Of a stretch of DNA of 64,000 bases, positions 50,577 to 59,775 are shown piece by piece. The DNA is taken from assembly GCA_018269055.1 (NCBI GenBank), contig JAFDVI010000012.1, forward strand, positions 157,820 to 221,819, given 5' to 3'. The notes below the pieces were generated by a model. The model searched no databases, had not been told where the DNA came from, and worked only from the letters and a program-made list of their open reading frames with translations. The position numbers were made by a program, and so were the translations under genes. Positions within the stretch are counted from its first letter, which is position 1; each line of letters opens with the position of its first letter. This DNA is from Acidobacteriota bacterium. GTDB taxonomy: Bacteria > Acidobacteriota > Blastocatellia > RBC074.

Positions 50577-52844
50577 TTATTTTGCGCGAAAGATGGGCGA
50601 AGTCAGGCGCGACGGCAGCAACACCAAATCTTCCACCAGACAGCCGAAAATCGTCACCGCTGACAGCAAACCGAAATCGCTGATCGGTTGAAAGTTTGAA
50701 ATGGCAAATACGGCAAAGGTCGCCGCCAGAGCAATGTTGGCGTAAATGATCGGTCGTCCCGAAAGCCGCATGCTTTCAATAATTGCATCGCGCAATGGCG
50801 CATCTTCCTTTTGAACGCGCCGGAACCGCACGATGAATTGCACGGCGTTATCCACCGCCAAACCGAGCACAATGCTGGCCACAAGGCTGGTGGTCAGGTT
50901 CAGCTTGATTCCGCGCCATCCCATAAAACCAAAAAAGAACACTATCGGAACCAGATTCGGAATCAGCGCCGTCAATCCTACGCGCAAGGATCGAAACAGG
51001 ATCGCCAGCATCACGAAAATCGTCACCAGCGCGAGGCCGATGCTCAACACCTGTTCGTTGCCAATTTCATCCGACGTGCGGTTGAGCAAAACGAACGTGC
51101 CCGTGGCATAAACCCTGAACCCGGGCAGCAACTCTTTGCCTTTTTGTTCCACTTCGCGAACGACACCAGCCATCGCCTGCGAACCGGAAAGCGTCGAGCG
51201 AATCAACACGCGCGCAAAGCGGCCATCTTCGGTCAAAAATCCTTTCAATTGATCGCGGTCGGCGAACAAATCGGAAAGCACCTTTCCATCCGCAGGGATT
51301 TTGTACTGCTGGGGATCGTTGCCGTTAAACGCCCGGTTCAGATGTTTGATGATGTCGGCAACGGATAACGTGCGGTCAATCCCCTGTCCTGTCGCATCTT
51401 TTTGCCGTTCGGCGAAAGCCTGAAGTTGGGAAATACGCTCCAGCACTTCCGGCTTTTCAATTGCGCCATCCTGGTTGCCTTCGACAATTACATCGAAGGT
51501 GACGCCGCCTGACAAACGCCGGTTGATTTCGGCGAATCCGACCGTGGTTTCGGTTCCGGGTTTGGTGAAGTGAAAAAAGTCTATGTCCACACGAATGCGG
51601 CGCATACCAATCAGGCTGACGACAACGATGGCCAGCGTTACGACAAACAATAGTTTCTGTTTTGAAGTCGCCCAGCGTCCTGTGTCTTCCAAAAACTTGA
51701 CCATTCGCCCCGTCAATCCGCATCGAAACGCCATCCGCTGCGGAGGCAACACAACCAAAACCGCCGGGATGAAGGTCAACGAGAGAAGCATCGTCAGCGT
51801 TGCGCCGACTGCTGAATACACTGCGGAAGCGCGAATGGCTTTAATTGCCGTGAACGATAGCGACAGAAACCCAGCAATGATCGTCAGCGCTGAAACGATC
51901 ACGGGCAAATTGATGAAGCTCATGGCTTGTACAATTGCGGATCTGGAATTACACGTGTCGGATTTGTTGGCTTCCAGACTGGCAATTCCAATCTGGTTCA
52001 GCACGTGGATCATGTATGAACATCCGATGGCCAGCATCACTGTCGGGAGCATCAACACCAGAATCGTGAAATGCGTTCCAAAGTAAGCCATCAACCCCAG
52101 CAGCCAAACCAACCCGATGACGATGGTCAGCAATGGCAACCAAACCGCCGTTATCGAACGAAAACACAGCCACAAAATAATAACGATCAGCAACACCGTC
52201 AGCGGCAATAACATTGCCAAATCTTTTTTCAGCGCTTCGGTCGAGCGAAGTTGCGCGAATGGATCTCCGGCAAAATAGCTTTCGGCAAAGCCGGAGTTTC
52301 GCGTGAGGCTGTAAATCGTACGGGTGATTTCGTGCCGTTTATCTGTGGGCAGTTCGGATTTGAGCAGCACATTCAACGCAGCCGTGCGGGAATCGCGCGA
52401 CACCAGATTTCCGACAAACATCCGGTCGGTCGTCGCAACCTGCCGAGCCTCTTCAATTCTATGGTTGTCATTGAGCGATGTGGGAATCAGTTTTTCCAAT
52501 GACACGCCATCGTTTTGGCTGCGCGCATAAGGAACGTTGGCCAGACTGAGAACTTCCCCGACTCCTTTGACGCGTTCAATCTGGCCGTGCAGTTTTTTCA
52601 GCCTCGACAGGTTTTCGGGTTTGAATACATCGTCGCAAACGACGGCGATTAGCAGATAATCGTCCGCGCCAAAATGTTTGCGCGCTTGTTCAAAATCGCG
52701 CCGCTCCTGGCTGTTTTCCGCGACAAAACTCAGCGGAGAAACGTCCAGCGTCAATCCGCGGCGTAAACCAAGCCCCAAAACGACCGTCAGCAGCAAAACG
52801 ATCACAATAATCCAGCGGGGGTGAGAAACAACAAAACGACTCAT
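50577..52844 (-). CDS. RND/MMPL-family exporter (HAE3 type)
   Basis: The 755-residue protein has the two-fold RND layout. Each half has one transmembrane helix, a large periplasmic loop and a block of five helices. The first membrane helix is IIVIVLLLTVVLGLGL. The first block includes LAMLLPLTVLLIVIILWLCF and ends before FHFTKPGTETTVGFAEINRR. The second block contains GLALVTIFVMLAILF and SIVLGLAVDNAVQFIVRFR, the MMPL-type sequence with the conserved Asp. It is predicted to move hydrophobic molecules such as lipids or hopanoids. It is 18 bases after a LolA-like lipoprotein gene, which is the usual partner of this group. Confidence 0.9.
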   Translation of the reverse strand: MSRFVVSHPRWIIVIVLLLTVVLGLGLRRGLTLDVSPLSFVAENSQERRDFEQARKHFGADDYLLIAVVCDDVFKPENLSRLKKLHGQIERVKGVGEVLSLANVPYARSQNDGVSLEKLIPTSLNDNHRIEEARQVATTDRMFVGNLVSRDSRTAALNVLLKSELPTDKRHEITRTIYSLTRNSGFAESYFAGDPFAQLRSTEALKKDLAMLLPLTVLLIVIILWLCFRSITAVWLPLLTIVIGLVWLLGLMAYFGTHFTILVLMLPTVMLAIGCSYMIHVLNQIGIASLEANKSDTCNSRSAIVQAMSFINLPVIVSALTIIAGFLSLSFTAIKAIRASAVYSAVGATLTMLLSLTFIPAVLVVLPPQRMAFRCGLTGRMVKFLEDTGRWATSKQKLLFVVTLAIVVVSLIGMRRIRVDIDFFHFTKPGTETTVGFAEINRRLSGGVTFDVIVEGNQDGAIEKPEVLERISQLQAFAERQKDATGQGIDRTLSVADIIKHLNRAFNGNDPQQYKIPADGKVLSDLFADRDQLKGFLTEDGRFARVLIRSTLSGSQAMAGVVREVEQKGKELLPGFRVYATGTFVLLNRTSDEIGNEQVLSIGLALVTIFVMLAILFRSLRVGLTALIPNLVPIVFFFGFMGWRGIKLNLTTSLVASIVLGLAVDNAVQFIVRFRRVQKEDAPLRDAIIESMRLSGRPIIYANIALAATFAVFAISNFQPISDFGLLSAVTIFGCLVEDLVLLPSRLTSPIFRAK

Positions 52845-52862
52845 TCTTGATCGCCTCTTCTA

Positions 52863-53723
52863 TTAATCAGACAGCCGTTTGTCGCTTGCTTCGGTAATAA
52901 AGTTTTTGAGGTAATTTTCCGTAAAAATCTTGTCCGATAAGCCGCGATTGTATTCGATTTTTCGGATTTCCATTTTGAGCTTCAACTGCTGGCTCAGGTC
53001 TTCAATGGCCACTTTGGTCAAAGTCAGATGGTTTTGAATGGCTTTTGCCTCTTCAACAGTCATCTTTTTGGCCAGGTCTCCATTTTCGCCGTACATTTCA
53101 AACCGGACAGGGATTTCGTCCTTTTCATTGAAGTAGCCGACAATTTTCGGAAAGACCAGATTGTAATCAGGCTTGGCCTGGAACGTGATTTTAACCAGCG
53201 ATTTTCCTTCTTCGGTGACCCGTTCGCCCGCATCGTGGGAATAATGGCCAAGCTCCATTCCCAGCAATTCCTGCACAGTGACTTTTGCACCGCGGAAACC
53301 GAGCGGACGCGATGAATCCAGCTTCGCCAGTTTTTTTAATCCGGCCAGATAAGAATACGCCTCTGTCGGTTTTTCCCTGTCTTCAATTGCCAGCAGCGCT
53401 TTATCGGAATCTTCATTCGGCGCCAGAACCGTCATAAACGTCGAAGCGCCGTTGTCAGTAAATTTGCGCTGTAATTGAACTTCAACCTGGCTCTGTTTCC
53501 CGGCATCTGAATCGGAAATAATACGCATCTCAGCGACAAAATCCTTGCAACCATCTTGTGTGACCAGCCGTTGAATCAGCTTATCGGCATCAGGCAGCGG
53601 GGTATTGACCGCGCCAGATTTTGATGCGCCATTGGCATTTGAATCCGCGTTGGACGCGGCATATTGACAAGCACAAAAACACAGACTGAGTAATAACAAC
53701 CCGATCTGAAACATCCTCAGCAT
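52863..53723 (-). CDS. LolA-like outer-membrane lipoprotein-sorting protein
   Basis: The 286-residue protein begins with a lipoprotein signal (MFQIGLLLLSLCFCAC), with Cys as the likely lipid site. The mature part has the LolA/LolB-type beta-sheet: FVAEMRIISDSDAGKQSQVE, FMTVLAPNEDSDKALLAIED, GAKVTVQELLGMELGHYSHD, FQAKPDYNLVFPKIVGYFNE. Such proteins carry a hydrophobic cargo next to HAE3 exporters, so it may pass lipids to or from the adjacent transporter. A charged Asn/Ser-rich linker follows the lipid site. It lies directly upstream of the exporter gene. Confidence 0.88.
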   Translation of the reverse strand: MLRMFQIGLLLLSLCFCACQYAASNADSNANGASKSGAVNTPLPDADKLIQRLVTQDGCKDFVAEMRIISDSDAGKQSQVEVQLQRKFTDNGASTFMTVLAPNEDSDKALLAIEDREKPTEAYSYLAGLKKLAKLDSSRPLGFRGAKVTVQELLGMELGHYSHDAGERVTEEGKSLVKITFQAKPDYNLVFPKIVGYFNEKDEIPVRFEMYGENGDLAKKMTVEEAKAIQNHLTLTKVAIEDLSQQLKLKMEIRKIEYNRGLSDKIFTENYLKNFITEASDKRLSD

Positions 53724-53750
53724 AATTCGCTCTCCAAAGAAAAATCTCGC

Positions 53751-55025
53751 TTATGAAAACTCGTCAACGACCCAGGTGTGGGGAACCAGCACTCCCTTGC
53801 CTTGCCATCCTTTGGGATAGAGTCTTCCTGTCTGATAAAAATCGCCGTCAATCACTGGAAGTTCGATCACTTTATGAAGCCAATCTTCGACGGTTCCATT
53901 CACTTCCAGAAACAAGGTGACCAGGTAATTACTTTGCGTCAGCGGCAGTTGTGGAATCACGCATTTCACCGTTCCCTTGGGCCGCAAATTGACCGGCGCG
54001 GAGATCACCAATTCGCTGGAACAGTTGAAAAGCGCCTGCCCCAATGTATCGTAAACTGCCACCGATGCGCGGCAACGAGGCAATTCGTGTTGTTCCTTCG
54101 ATTCATAATCCAGCCGAATTACCAGCGGGCGGCCTGAAACTCCCTGCGCGACGGGATTTCCCGAAAGGTCTTCAAAGGAAACTTTTGTAAAACGCACCCG
54201 CCCGCTTCCCTCGCGGTGTTTGTATCCCGTCAAATCCCCCAACGTGCCCAGCGTCACGCCTTTCAAATAGCCATTGACTGCCGATTCAATCGAACCATCC
54301 AGCGTCAATTTGCCTTCTTCCAGCAAAATTCCGCGCGTGCATAATCCCAATAAAGCGGTGGTGTTATGACTGACGAATAAAATCGTCCGGCCTTCTCTGG
54401 AAACTTCGCTCATTCGGCCCAGGCATTTTTGCTGGAACGCCGCATCGCCCACCGCCAGGACTTCGTCAATCAGCATCACTTCCGGCTCCAAATGCGCGGC
54501 GACGGCAAACGCCAATCGAACGTACATGCCGCTGCTGTAGCGTTTGACCGGAGTGTCAACGAACTTTTCGATTTCGGAAAAGGCGACGATTTCGTCGAAC
54601 TTCCGCTCAATTTCCGCGCGGCTCATCCCCAGAATGGAACCGTTCAGGAAAATGTTTTCCCGCCCGCTCAATTCCGGGTGAAAGCCGGTGCCAACTTCCA
54701 GCAAACTACCAACACGTCCGTAAATTTCAATCTTGCCGGAGGTAGGTTCCGTGACGCGGGAAATCACCTTGAGCAAGGTGCTTTTTCCTGCGCCGTTGCG
54801 CCCGACGATGCCGACAATCTCTCCCGGCTTTACTTCAAAACTGACATCATCCAGCGCACGGAACGTTTCCCTGCTGCCGTTTTTTGAACCTGCTTTTGAA
54901 AAAGGATTCAGGCGACGCGCGGAATCGGTTATCACATCGCGCAAAGTGCGGCCCAATTCCATGTTTGAATCAAGCCGGTAAAGCTTCGATACATTGGCAG
55001 CTTTCACCGCGAATGGAATGTTCAC
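53751..55025 (-). CDS. Wzt-like ABC transporter ATP-binding protein with glycan-binding C-terminus
   Basis: The protein has 424 residues from the GTG at 55025; an upstream TTG at 55103 would add 26 residues that do not resemble the family. The nucleotide-binding domain (about 25-240 of the shorter form) shows GIVGRNGAGKSTLLK (Walker A), VKRYSSGMYVRLAF (signature), and VMLIDEVLAVGDAAF (Walker B). A C-terminal domain (about 250-420) matches the Wzt C-terminal fold, which binds the polysaccharide end group. It would export O-antigen or another glycan across the inner membrane. Its membrane partner (Wzm-like) is not in the window. Confidence 0.88.
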   Translation of the reverse strand: MNIPFAVKAANVSKLYRLDSNMELGRTLRDVITDSARRLNPFSKAGSKNGSRETFRALDDVSFEVKPGEIVGIVGRNGAGKSTLLKVISRVTEPTSGKIEIYGRVGSLLEVGTGFHPELSGRENIFLNGSILGMSRAEIERKFDEIVAFSEIEKFVDTPVKRYSSGMYVRLAFAVAAHLEPEVMLIDEVLAVGDAAFQQKCLGRMSEVSREGRTILFVSHNTTALLGLCTRGILLEEGKLTLDGSIESAVNGYLKGVTLGTLGDLTGYKHREGSGRVRFTKVSFEDLSGNPVAQGVSGRPLVIRLDYESKEQHELPRCRASVAVYDTLGQALFNCSSELVISAPVNLRPKGTVKCVIPQLPLTQSNYLVTLFLEVNGTVEDWLHKVIELPVIDGDFYQTGRLYPKGWQGKGVLVPHTWVVDEFS

Positions 55026-55128
55026 TGTCGCTTCAATCCTGATTGTGGGGATTTTCCTGTAAAGGGCGCTTCTGTTTATCGCACGCTTAATCCAGTCAGT
55101 CAATCGCGGCCAAACGGACTTTTCCGGC

Positions 55129-56100
55129 TCAAGCGTTCAGCAAATCTTCCAGCGTCTCTCGCAATCCTTCGGCAAGAGGTCTGGCGCTAAACCCAAGCTC
55201 CCGCTCGGCTTTTGCGCTGCTGCCCAGATAAGTCGCACCTGCCGAAACCCGCAACGTTTCTGACGAATACTGCCCCGATATCGGAATCACTTTTTCGATG
55301 CCCCCCATCAGCGAAGCCATCGCCCGCAGCATTCCGGGCGAGGCTTTGATGCGCGGCGCTTTGATTCCGGTGATGCGCTCCGCAATCTGCAACGCGTCAA
55401 AGAGCGTGTGAACCGGGCCGGCGATGAAATAACTTTCGCCGATTTTTCCCTTTTCCATCGCCTGCAAATGTCCGCGCGCCGTATCGTCAACGTGCGCCCA
55501 GCAATATGCCGTTTTATCCGGAACCATCGGCAGCTTTCCAGCCAGATACTGCCGAAAAACTTCCGCGATGGCGCTGGTATCGCCGGGACCATAGGTCACG
55601 CCCGGTTGAACGATGACCAGCGGCAATCCTGCCGCGATCATCGGCAATGCCACTTCGTAATGCGCACGCCATTTCGTTCGGTCGTATTCGCTCAAATGTT
55701 CGCCCTGAAAGCGATAACTTTCGTCCACCACTCGTCCGCCGGTATCGGAATTGACAGCCAGCGTGCTGGTGTAAACACCTTTGGGAATTCCCAGTTCTTT
55801 CATCAATTCCAATACGTTGCGCGTTCCGCCGACGTTGATGCGCTCGGCGATGGACTTGTCCCGTTCGCCGATTTTGTACCACGCGGCAATATGGTACACG
55901 CCATCAACGCCCGTCATTGGTTGGCGCATGCTTTCCTTATTGGTAATGTCGCCTTCGGCCAGCGAAATTCCGAGCTTCGCCAGTTCGTGCGCGTTTGTTT
56001 TCGAGCGAACGAGGGCAATGACTTCGTGGCCTGCTTCGACAAGCTGGCTTGTCACGCGGCCACCGATGAAGCCTGTCGCTCCGGTGACGAAGTATTTCAT
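55129..56100 (-). CDS. NAD-dependent epimerase/dehydratase (extended SDR)
   Basis: The 323-residue protein has the extended-SDR nucleotide loop TGATGFIGGRV, and the catalytic Tyr and Lys in YDRTKWRAHYEVA. VYTSTLAVNSDTGGRVVDES places the Ser/Thr. VIVQPGVTYGPGDTSAI and the sequence toward ETLRVSAGATYLGSSAKAER resemble the dihydroflavonol-4-reductase-like group. The substrate could be a sugar nucleotide or a lipid-linked intermediate. It lies between the short Pol I and the Wzt-like gene, all on the minus strand with short gaps. Confidence 0.88.
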   Translation of the reverse strand: MKYFVTGATGFIGGRVTSQLVEAGHEVIALVRSKTNAHELAKLGISLAEGDITNKESMRQPMTGVDGVYHIAAWYKIGERDKSIAERINVGGTRNVLELMKELGIPKGVYTSTLAVNSDTGGRVVDESYRFQGEHLSEYDRTKWRAHYEVALPMIAAGLPLVIVQPGVTYGPGDTSAIAEVFRQYLAGKLPMVPDKTAYCWAHVDDTARGHLQAMEKGKIGESYFIAGPVHTLFDALQIAERITGIKAPRIKASPGMLRAMASLMGGIEKVIPISGQYSSETLRVSAGATYLGSSAKAERELGFSARPLAEGLRETLEDLLNA

Positions 56101-56115
56101 TGGGGATTCTCCTGA

Positions 56116-57870
56116 TTATTTTTTCAGCCAGGCGTCGGAAATGACGGCTTCGACTTCGACCGGAACGCGCCGCAAGAACTCCTTGGCTCCGGCGATCATT
56201 TCCAACTGAACGATCTCTTTCACCTGCTCGGCGATGGCGGCGTCGCATTCGACAACCAGTTCATCGTGAATCGAATTGACAATCTGTGCGTTCAGCCCCT
56301 GCAAAGAATCGTCGAGCAATCGCATGGAGCGTTTGAAAATATCGGACGACGTGCCCTGAATCGGCGTGTTTTTACCGACTCGCCGTAACGCAGCCTGTTC
56401 CGACCGGTCGGCGGGATCGAGTTTGTATTTCCACAATCGCCCGGAAGCCGTTCGGGAGGCTCTTTCCCGGACGGCGACTTCGCCGGCATCGTGCAACCAG
56501 CGAGCGACGCCGGAATAGGCGTTGAAATACCGTTCGATCAATCCTTCCGCCTCTTTTACGGTCGAGCCAATTCTGCCCGCCAACCCTTCCGCGCCCATTC
56601 CGTACGCCAAACCGTAATTCAATCCCTTGGCGCTTTCGCGCTGGCGAGGCGAAACATCAGCCAGCGGCACGCCAAACATTTGCGAAGCCGTCGTTCGATG
56701 CAAATCCGCGCCGGAATCGAATGCTTTCAACAAAACATCGTCTGAGGAAAAATCCGCCAGGATGCGCATTTCGATTTGCGAATAATCCGCAACGACCAGC
56801 TTTCGGCCTGCCGGAGCGCGAAAGCACGAACGGTAGTCCGCCGTATGCGGAATCTGCTGCAAGCTCGGTGATGAAGTCGTGATGCGTCCGGTCGGCGTTC
56901 CGAGCTGCCGAAAATCCGCGTGCAGCCTGCCGGTTACGGGATTGACGTATTCCAGAATGTTCGCCCCAAACGAAGACAGATTCTTGCTTAACCCACGATG
57001 TTCCAATAACTTGGCGACCACGGGGTGATCTTTGGCCAGCTTGCTCAGCGTCCATTCGCGCGTGTCTTCGACCTCAATGCCAATCCGCGCCAGCGCTTCT
57101 TTCACCTGCGCCGGACTATCCAGATTGATCGGCTCCGGGTCGCCGAACAAATTCAGTTGCGAAGCGCCCGCGCCAAGAATGTGTTGCAGTTCGTCTGCGA
57201 CCGCGTCGCGTTCGACGGTCATGTGGCCCAGCAACGCGCGCCAGCAATCTGCGTCCAGGTAAACGCCCGCCAATTCCATTCCGGCGATGGCGGGCACAGC
57301 GGCGAATTCAAGTTCCGCCGTTACCAGCAAATCCAGTTCGCCGAGCTTCGCTTGGAGCGCTTCGCGCAAAGACAACAGCACCTGCGCATCCCGTGCGGCA
57401 TACTCGATCTGGTATTGACTTAATTCTCCTGCCCAATTGCTGAGTTGGGCGTCTTTGTTCAATTGCTGATTTAGATAACGGCTGACAACCGGTTCCAATC
57501 CGTGGCGGTCGTTTTCATCACCTGCCGAAGCCAAAACGCTGGCCAGATAGGTGTCGAAAATCCCGTTCATCCGCACGCCCAGATGGCGGGCCAGAAACTT
57601 CCAGTCGAATTTGGCATTGTGAGCGATTTTGATTGGCTGTTCGGCAGCAATGATTTCCAGCACGGGCGACAATTGCTCTGCCGACCATTGAAAGCAATCG
57701 AACAGAAAGCAATGTTGCGGAGTTGAAAGCTGCAACAACCGTAACCTTGCCGTGTGAGGATCAAGGCCGGTTGTTTCCGTGTCCAAACCGATGACGGGTT
57801 GCGCGCGCAATTCGGCAACAATTCGCGGCAGTTCGTCGGCAACGGTAATCAGTTGGTAATTCACAACCAC
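56116..57870 (-). CDS. Short DNA polymerase I: 3'-5' exonuclease plus polymerase, no 5' nuclease
   Basis: The 584-residue protein is too short for full-length Pol I (about 900). It has the 3'-5' exonuclease domain (about 1-190, VIGLDTETTGLDPHTARLRL with the DXE motif) and the family A polymerase. In the latter, motif A is VVADYSQIEMRILADFS, motif B RESAKGLNYGLAYGMG, and motif C NSIHDELVVE. The 5' nuclease domain is absent. GTG (57870) is the probable start; AAAGGTGG lies upstream. It may assist in repair synthesis while a normal PolA is encoded elsewhere. It is co-directional with the rhomboid gene, 17 bases away. Confidence 0.9.
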   Translation of the reverse strand: MVVNYQLITVADELPRIVAELRAQPVIGLDTETTGLDPHTARLRLLQLSTPQHCFLFDCFQWSAEQLSPVLEIIAAEQPIKIAHNAKFDWKFLARHLGVRMNGIFDTYLASVLASAGDENDRHGLEPVVSRYLNQQLNKDAQLSNWAGELSQYQIEYAARDAQVLLSLREALQAKLGELDLLVTAELEFAAVPAIAGMELAGVYLDADCWRALLGHMTVERDAVADELQHILGAGASQLNLFGDPEPINLDSPAQVKEALARIGIEVEDTREWTLSKLAKDHPVVAKLLEHRGLSKNLSSFGANILEYVNPVTGRLHADFRQLGTPTGRITTSSPSLQQIPHTADYRSCFRAPAGRKLVVADYSQIEMRILADFSSDDVLLKAFDSGADLHRTTASQMFGVPLADVSPRQRESAKGLNYGLAYGMGAEGLAGRIGSTVKEAEGLIERYFNAYSGVARWLHDAGEVAVRERASRTASGRLWKYKLDPADRSEQAALRRVGKNTPIQGTSSDIFKRSMRLLDDSLQGLNAQIVNSIHDELVVECDAAIAEQVKEIVQLEMIAGAKEFLRRVPVEVEAVISDAWLKK

Positions 57871-57887
57871 CTTTCAGTTAGCGAGTC

Positions 57888-58622
57888 TTATCGCCACTCG
57901 TCATATTCCGACCTGCTACGAACCGGCGTGGCGGTTTTGGGATTACGAAAGAAAAAGACCAGCACGATTCCGGCAATAAACCCTCCGACGTGCGCCATGT
58001 AGGCAACGCCCCCGCGATTTCCTCCGCCTGCCACCTGGCCGAACCCGCTCACGAATTGCAACAATCCCCACAACCCGATGACAATGATTGCCGGAACTTC
58101 AACGATCCCACGGCCTATCAACACTCTGACCGATTGTCGCGGAAACAACACCAAATACCCGCCCAACACCCCGGCGATTGCGCCCGATGCTCCCAGGTTC
58201 GGAATCAGCGAATTTGGCGACGCAAAAATCTGGGCTGCACTGGCCAGAAAGCCCGTCAGCAAGTAAAAGATCAAAAACTTGACGTGGCCCATTCGATCTT
58301 CGACGTTATCGCCGAAAATCCACAGGTACAGCATGTTGCCGCCGATGTGCATCAGGTCGCCGTGCATGAACATCGCAAACAGCAAGGTCAGGTAAATCGG
58401 CGCAGGGCCTGGAAAAAGTTGAACTTGCCCACCACCCACTGAAAACGTCCCCACCAGATCGCGTCCATTTGTGATTTCGGCGGGCACATAGCTGTATCCG
58501 TAAGTGAACGCCGGATGTGTCGCCTGGTAAATGAATACCAGCACATTGGCCGCAATCAGCGCGTACGTTACCACGGGCGTGATGGTGCGTTGAGAATTGT
58601 CATCACCAATTGGAAACAGCAT
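57888..58622 (-). CDS. Rhomboid-family intramembrane serine protease
   Basis: The 244-residue membrane protein has six predicted helices. GASGAIAGVLGGYLVLFPR holds the catalytic Ser (GASG) and AYMAHVGGFIAGIVLVF the catalytic His. MFMHGDLMHIGGNMLYLWIFGDNVED is the typical L1/helix 2 segment with the conserved H-X-N. It cleaves transmembrane substrates near the periplasmic face. It has AGGAG before the ATG and lies downstream of nadK with a 86-base gap that contains an inverted repeat. Confidence 0.94.
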   Translation of the reverse strand: MLFPIGDDNSQRTITPVVTYALIAANVLVFIYQATHPAFTYGYSYVPAEITNGRDLVGTFSVGGGQVQLFPGPAPIYLTLLFAMFMHGDLMHIGGNMLYLWIFGDNVEDRMGHVKFLIFYLLTGFLASAAQIFASPNSLIPNLGASGAIAGVLGGYLVLFPRQSVRVLIGRGIVEVPAIIVIGLWGLLQFVSGFGQVAGGGNRGGVAYMAHVGGFIAGIVLVFFFRNPKTATPVRSRSEYDEWR

Positions 58623-58634
58623 CTTTTCTCCTAC

Positions 58635-58704
58635 GGGGGTTGGGAGATAGGGGTTGGGAGTTAGCTGTCTTTCTCCAACCCCCGACTCCTATCTCCCAAC
58701 CCCC
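58635..58704. repeat. 17-base perfect inverted repeat GGGGGTTGGGAGATAGG
   Basis: The arms are 58635-58651 and 58688-58704. GGGGTTGGGAG also occurs as a direct repeat within the left part. It lies between nadK and the rhomboid gene. Confidence 0.75.
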
Positions 58705-58707
58705 AGC

Positions 58708-59577
58708 TCATCTGGTTCCCCATTTCAATTTTCGCCGCAGCACCTCGAAGTAGTTGCGATTCGTCGGGCGAATTAAGTTAAACGTCGTCTGGCTACGTGA
58801 CACGACGACTTGATCGCCGGGGTGCAAATTGATTTGCACCTGCCCGTCAACGGTCAACATCACATCGCCATCGGCCTGCGGAAAACTCAATCCAATGACG
58901 CTATCAACCGGAACCACAACCGGGCGATTTGACAAGGTATGTGGGCATATCGGCGTCAGCAGGATCGCAGACATGCTGGGGTGAACAATTGGCCCTCCGG
59001 CGGAAAGCGAGTACGCCGTTGATCCCGTCGGCGTCGCCAGAATCATCCCGTCGGCACGAAAGCTGTTTACGAACATCCCGTTGATGTGAACTTCCAGTTC
59101 GATCATTCGCACCGGAGAGCCAAAATTCACGACGGCTTCATTTAATGCGCAATGCGCTGCGATGGTTTCCCCATCGCGAATCTGCTCCACTTCCAGCATC
59201 ATGCGGCGGTCGAGCGAAAAACTTCCTTCGCGCAACTCTTCCAGCACCGGGAACAATTCGTCTTTGGCAAATTCGGTTAAGTACCCCAGCGAGCCTAAAT
59301 TGATTCCCAGCACCGGAACCTGACGCTGGCCGATGTAGCGCGCCACTCCCAGCATCGTGCCGTCACCGCCAAGCGAAACCAGCAAATCAATATCTTCGGC
59401 TAGCTCGCCGTTGCGTTCCGCCAACGGAACAAATTGGGAGGACGCATCAGCCACCCGAAGCTTCATCATAATTCCGCGCGAAGCGCACCACGCGCCAAGT
59501 TCGCGTGCCAATTCTCTGGCTCCGGAATTACTCGGCCCAACTGCGACTCCAATGGTTTTCAGTTCTATAAATGCCAT
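58708..59577 (-). CDS. nadK: NAD(+)/NADH kinase
   Basis: The 289-residue protein phosphorylates NAD to NADP. It has the family motif LLVSLGGDGTMLGVAR (GGDGT), NLGSLGYLTEF, and ATPTGSTAYSLSAGGPIV. LTPICPHTLSNRPVVVP is the usual C-terminal segment. It starts near a dispersed inverted repeat (59621-59706). Confidence 0.97.
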   Translation of the reverse strand: MAFIELKTIGVAVGPSNSGARELARELGAWCASRGIMMKLRVADASSQFVPLAERNGELAEDIDLLVSLGGDGTMLGVARYIGQRQVPVLGINLGSLGYLTEFAKDELFPVLEELREGSFSLDRRMMLEVEQIRDGETIAAHCALNEAVVNFGSPVRMIELEVHINGMFVNSFRADGMILATPTGSTAYSLSAGGPIVHPSMSAILLTPICPHTLSNRPVVVPVDSVIGLSFPQADGDVMLTVDGQVQINLHPGDQVVVSRSQTTFNLIRPTNRNYFEVLRRKLKWGTR

Positions 59578-59620
59578 TCAATTGTTTTGACTCACAAACT
59601 GAATCGAGCCAGAAAACCTT

Positions 59621-59706
59621 GGACAGGATTGACATGATTCAACAGGATGAACACGAGGGATGAACCGGTTTGAGAATAATCTTGTTCAATCTTGTCAATC
59701 CTGTCT
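59621..59706. repeat. Second copy of the AATCCTGTCTATT inverted-repeat family
   Basis: ACAGGATTGACA (59623-59634) is inverted at 59693-59704, and the arms continue with mismatches (GATTCAACAGGAT against ATCTTGTTCAATC). The outer sequence matches the 7816-7884 copy between msrA and ahpD. It lies between the aminotransferase and nadK. Confidence 0.75.
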
Positions 59707-59775
59707 ATTTATTTTCCTCTCAATGTTGCCTGTTCTGATTTAGCTGAGCAATTTTACACGGCTCCCAACACTCTT

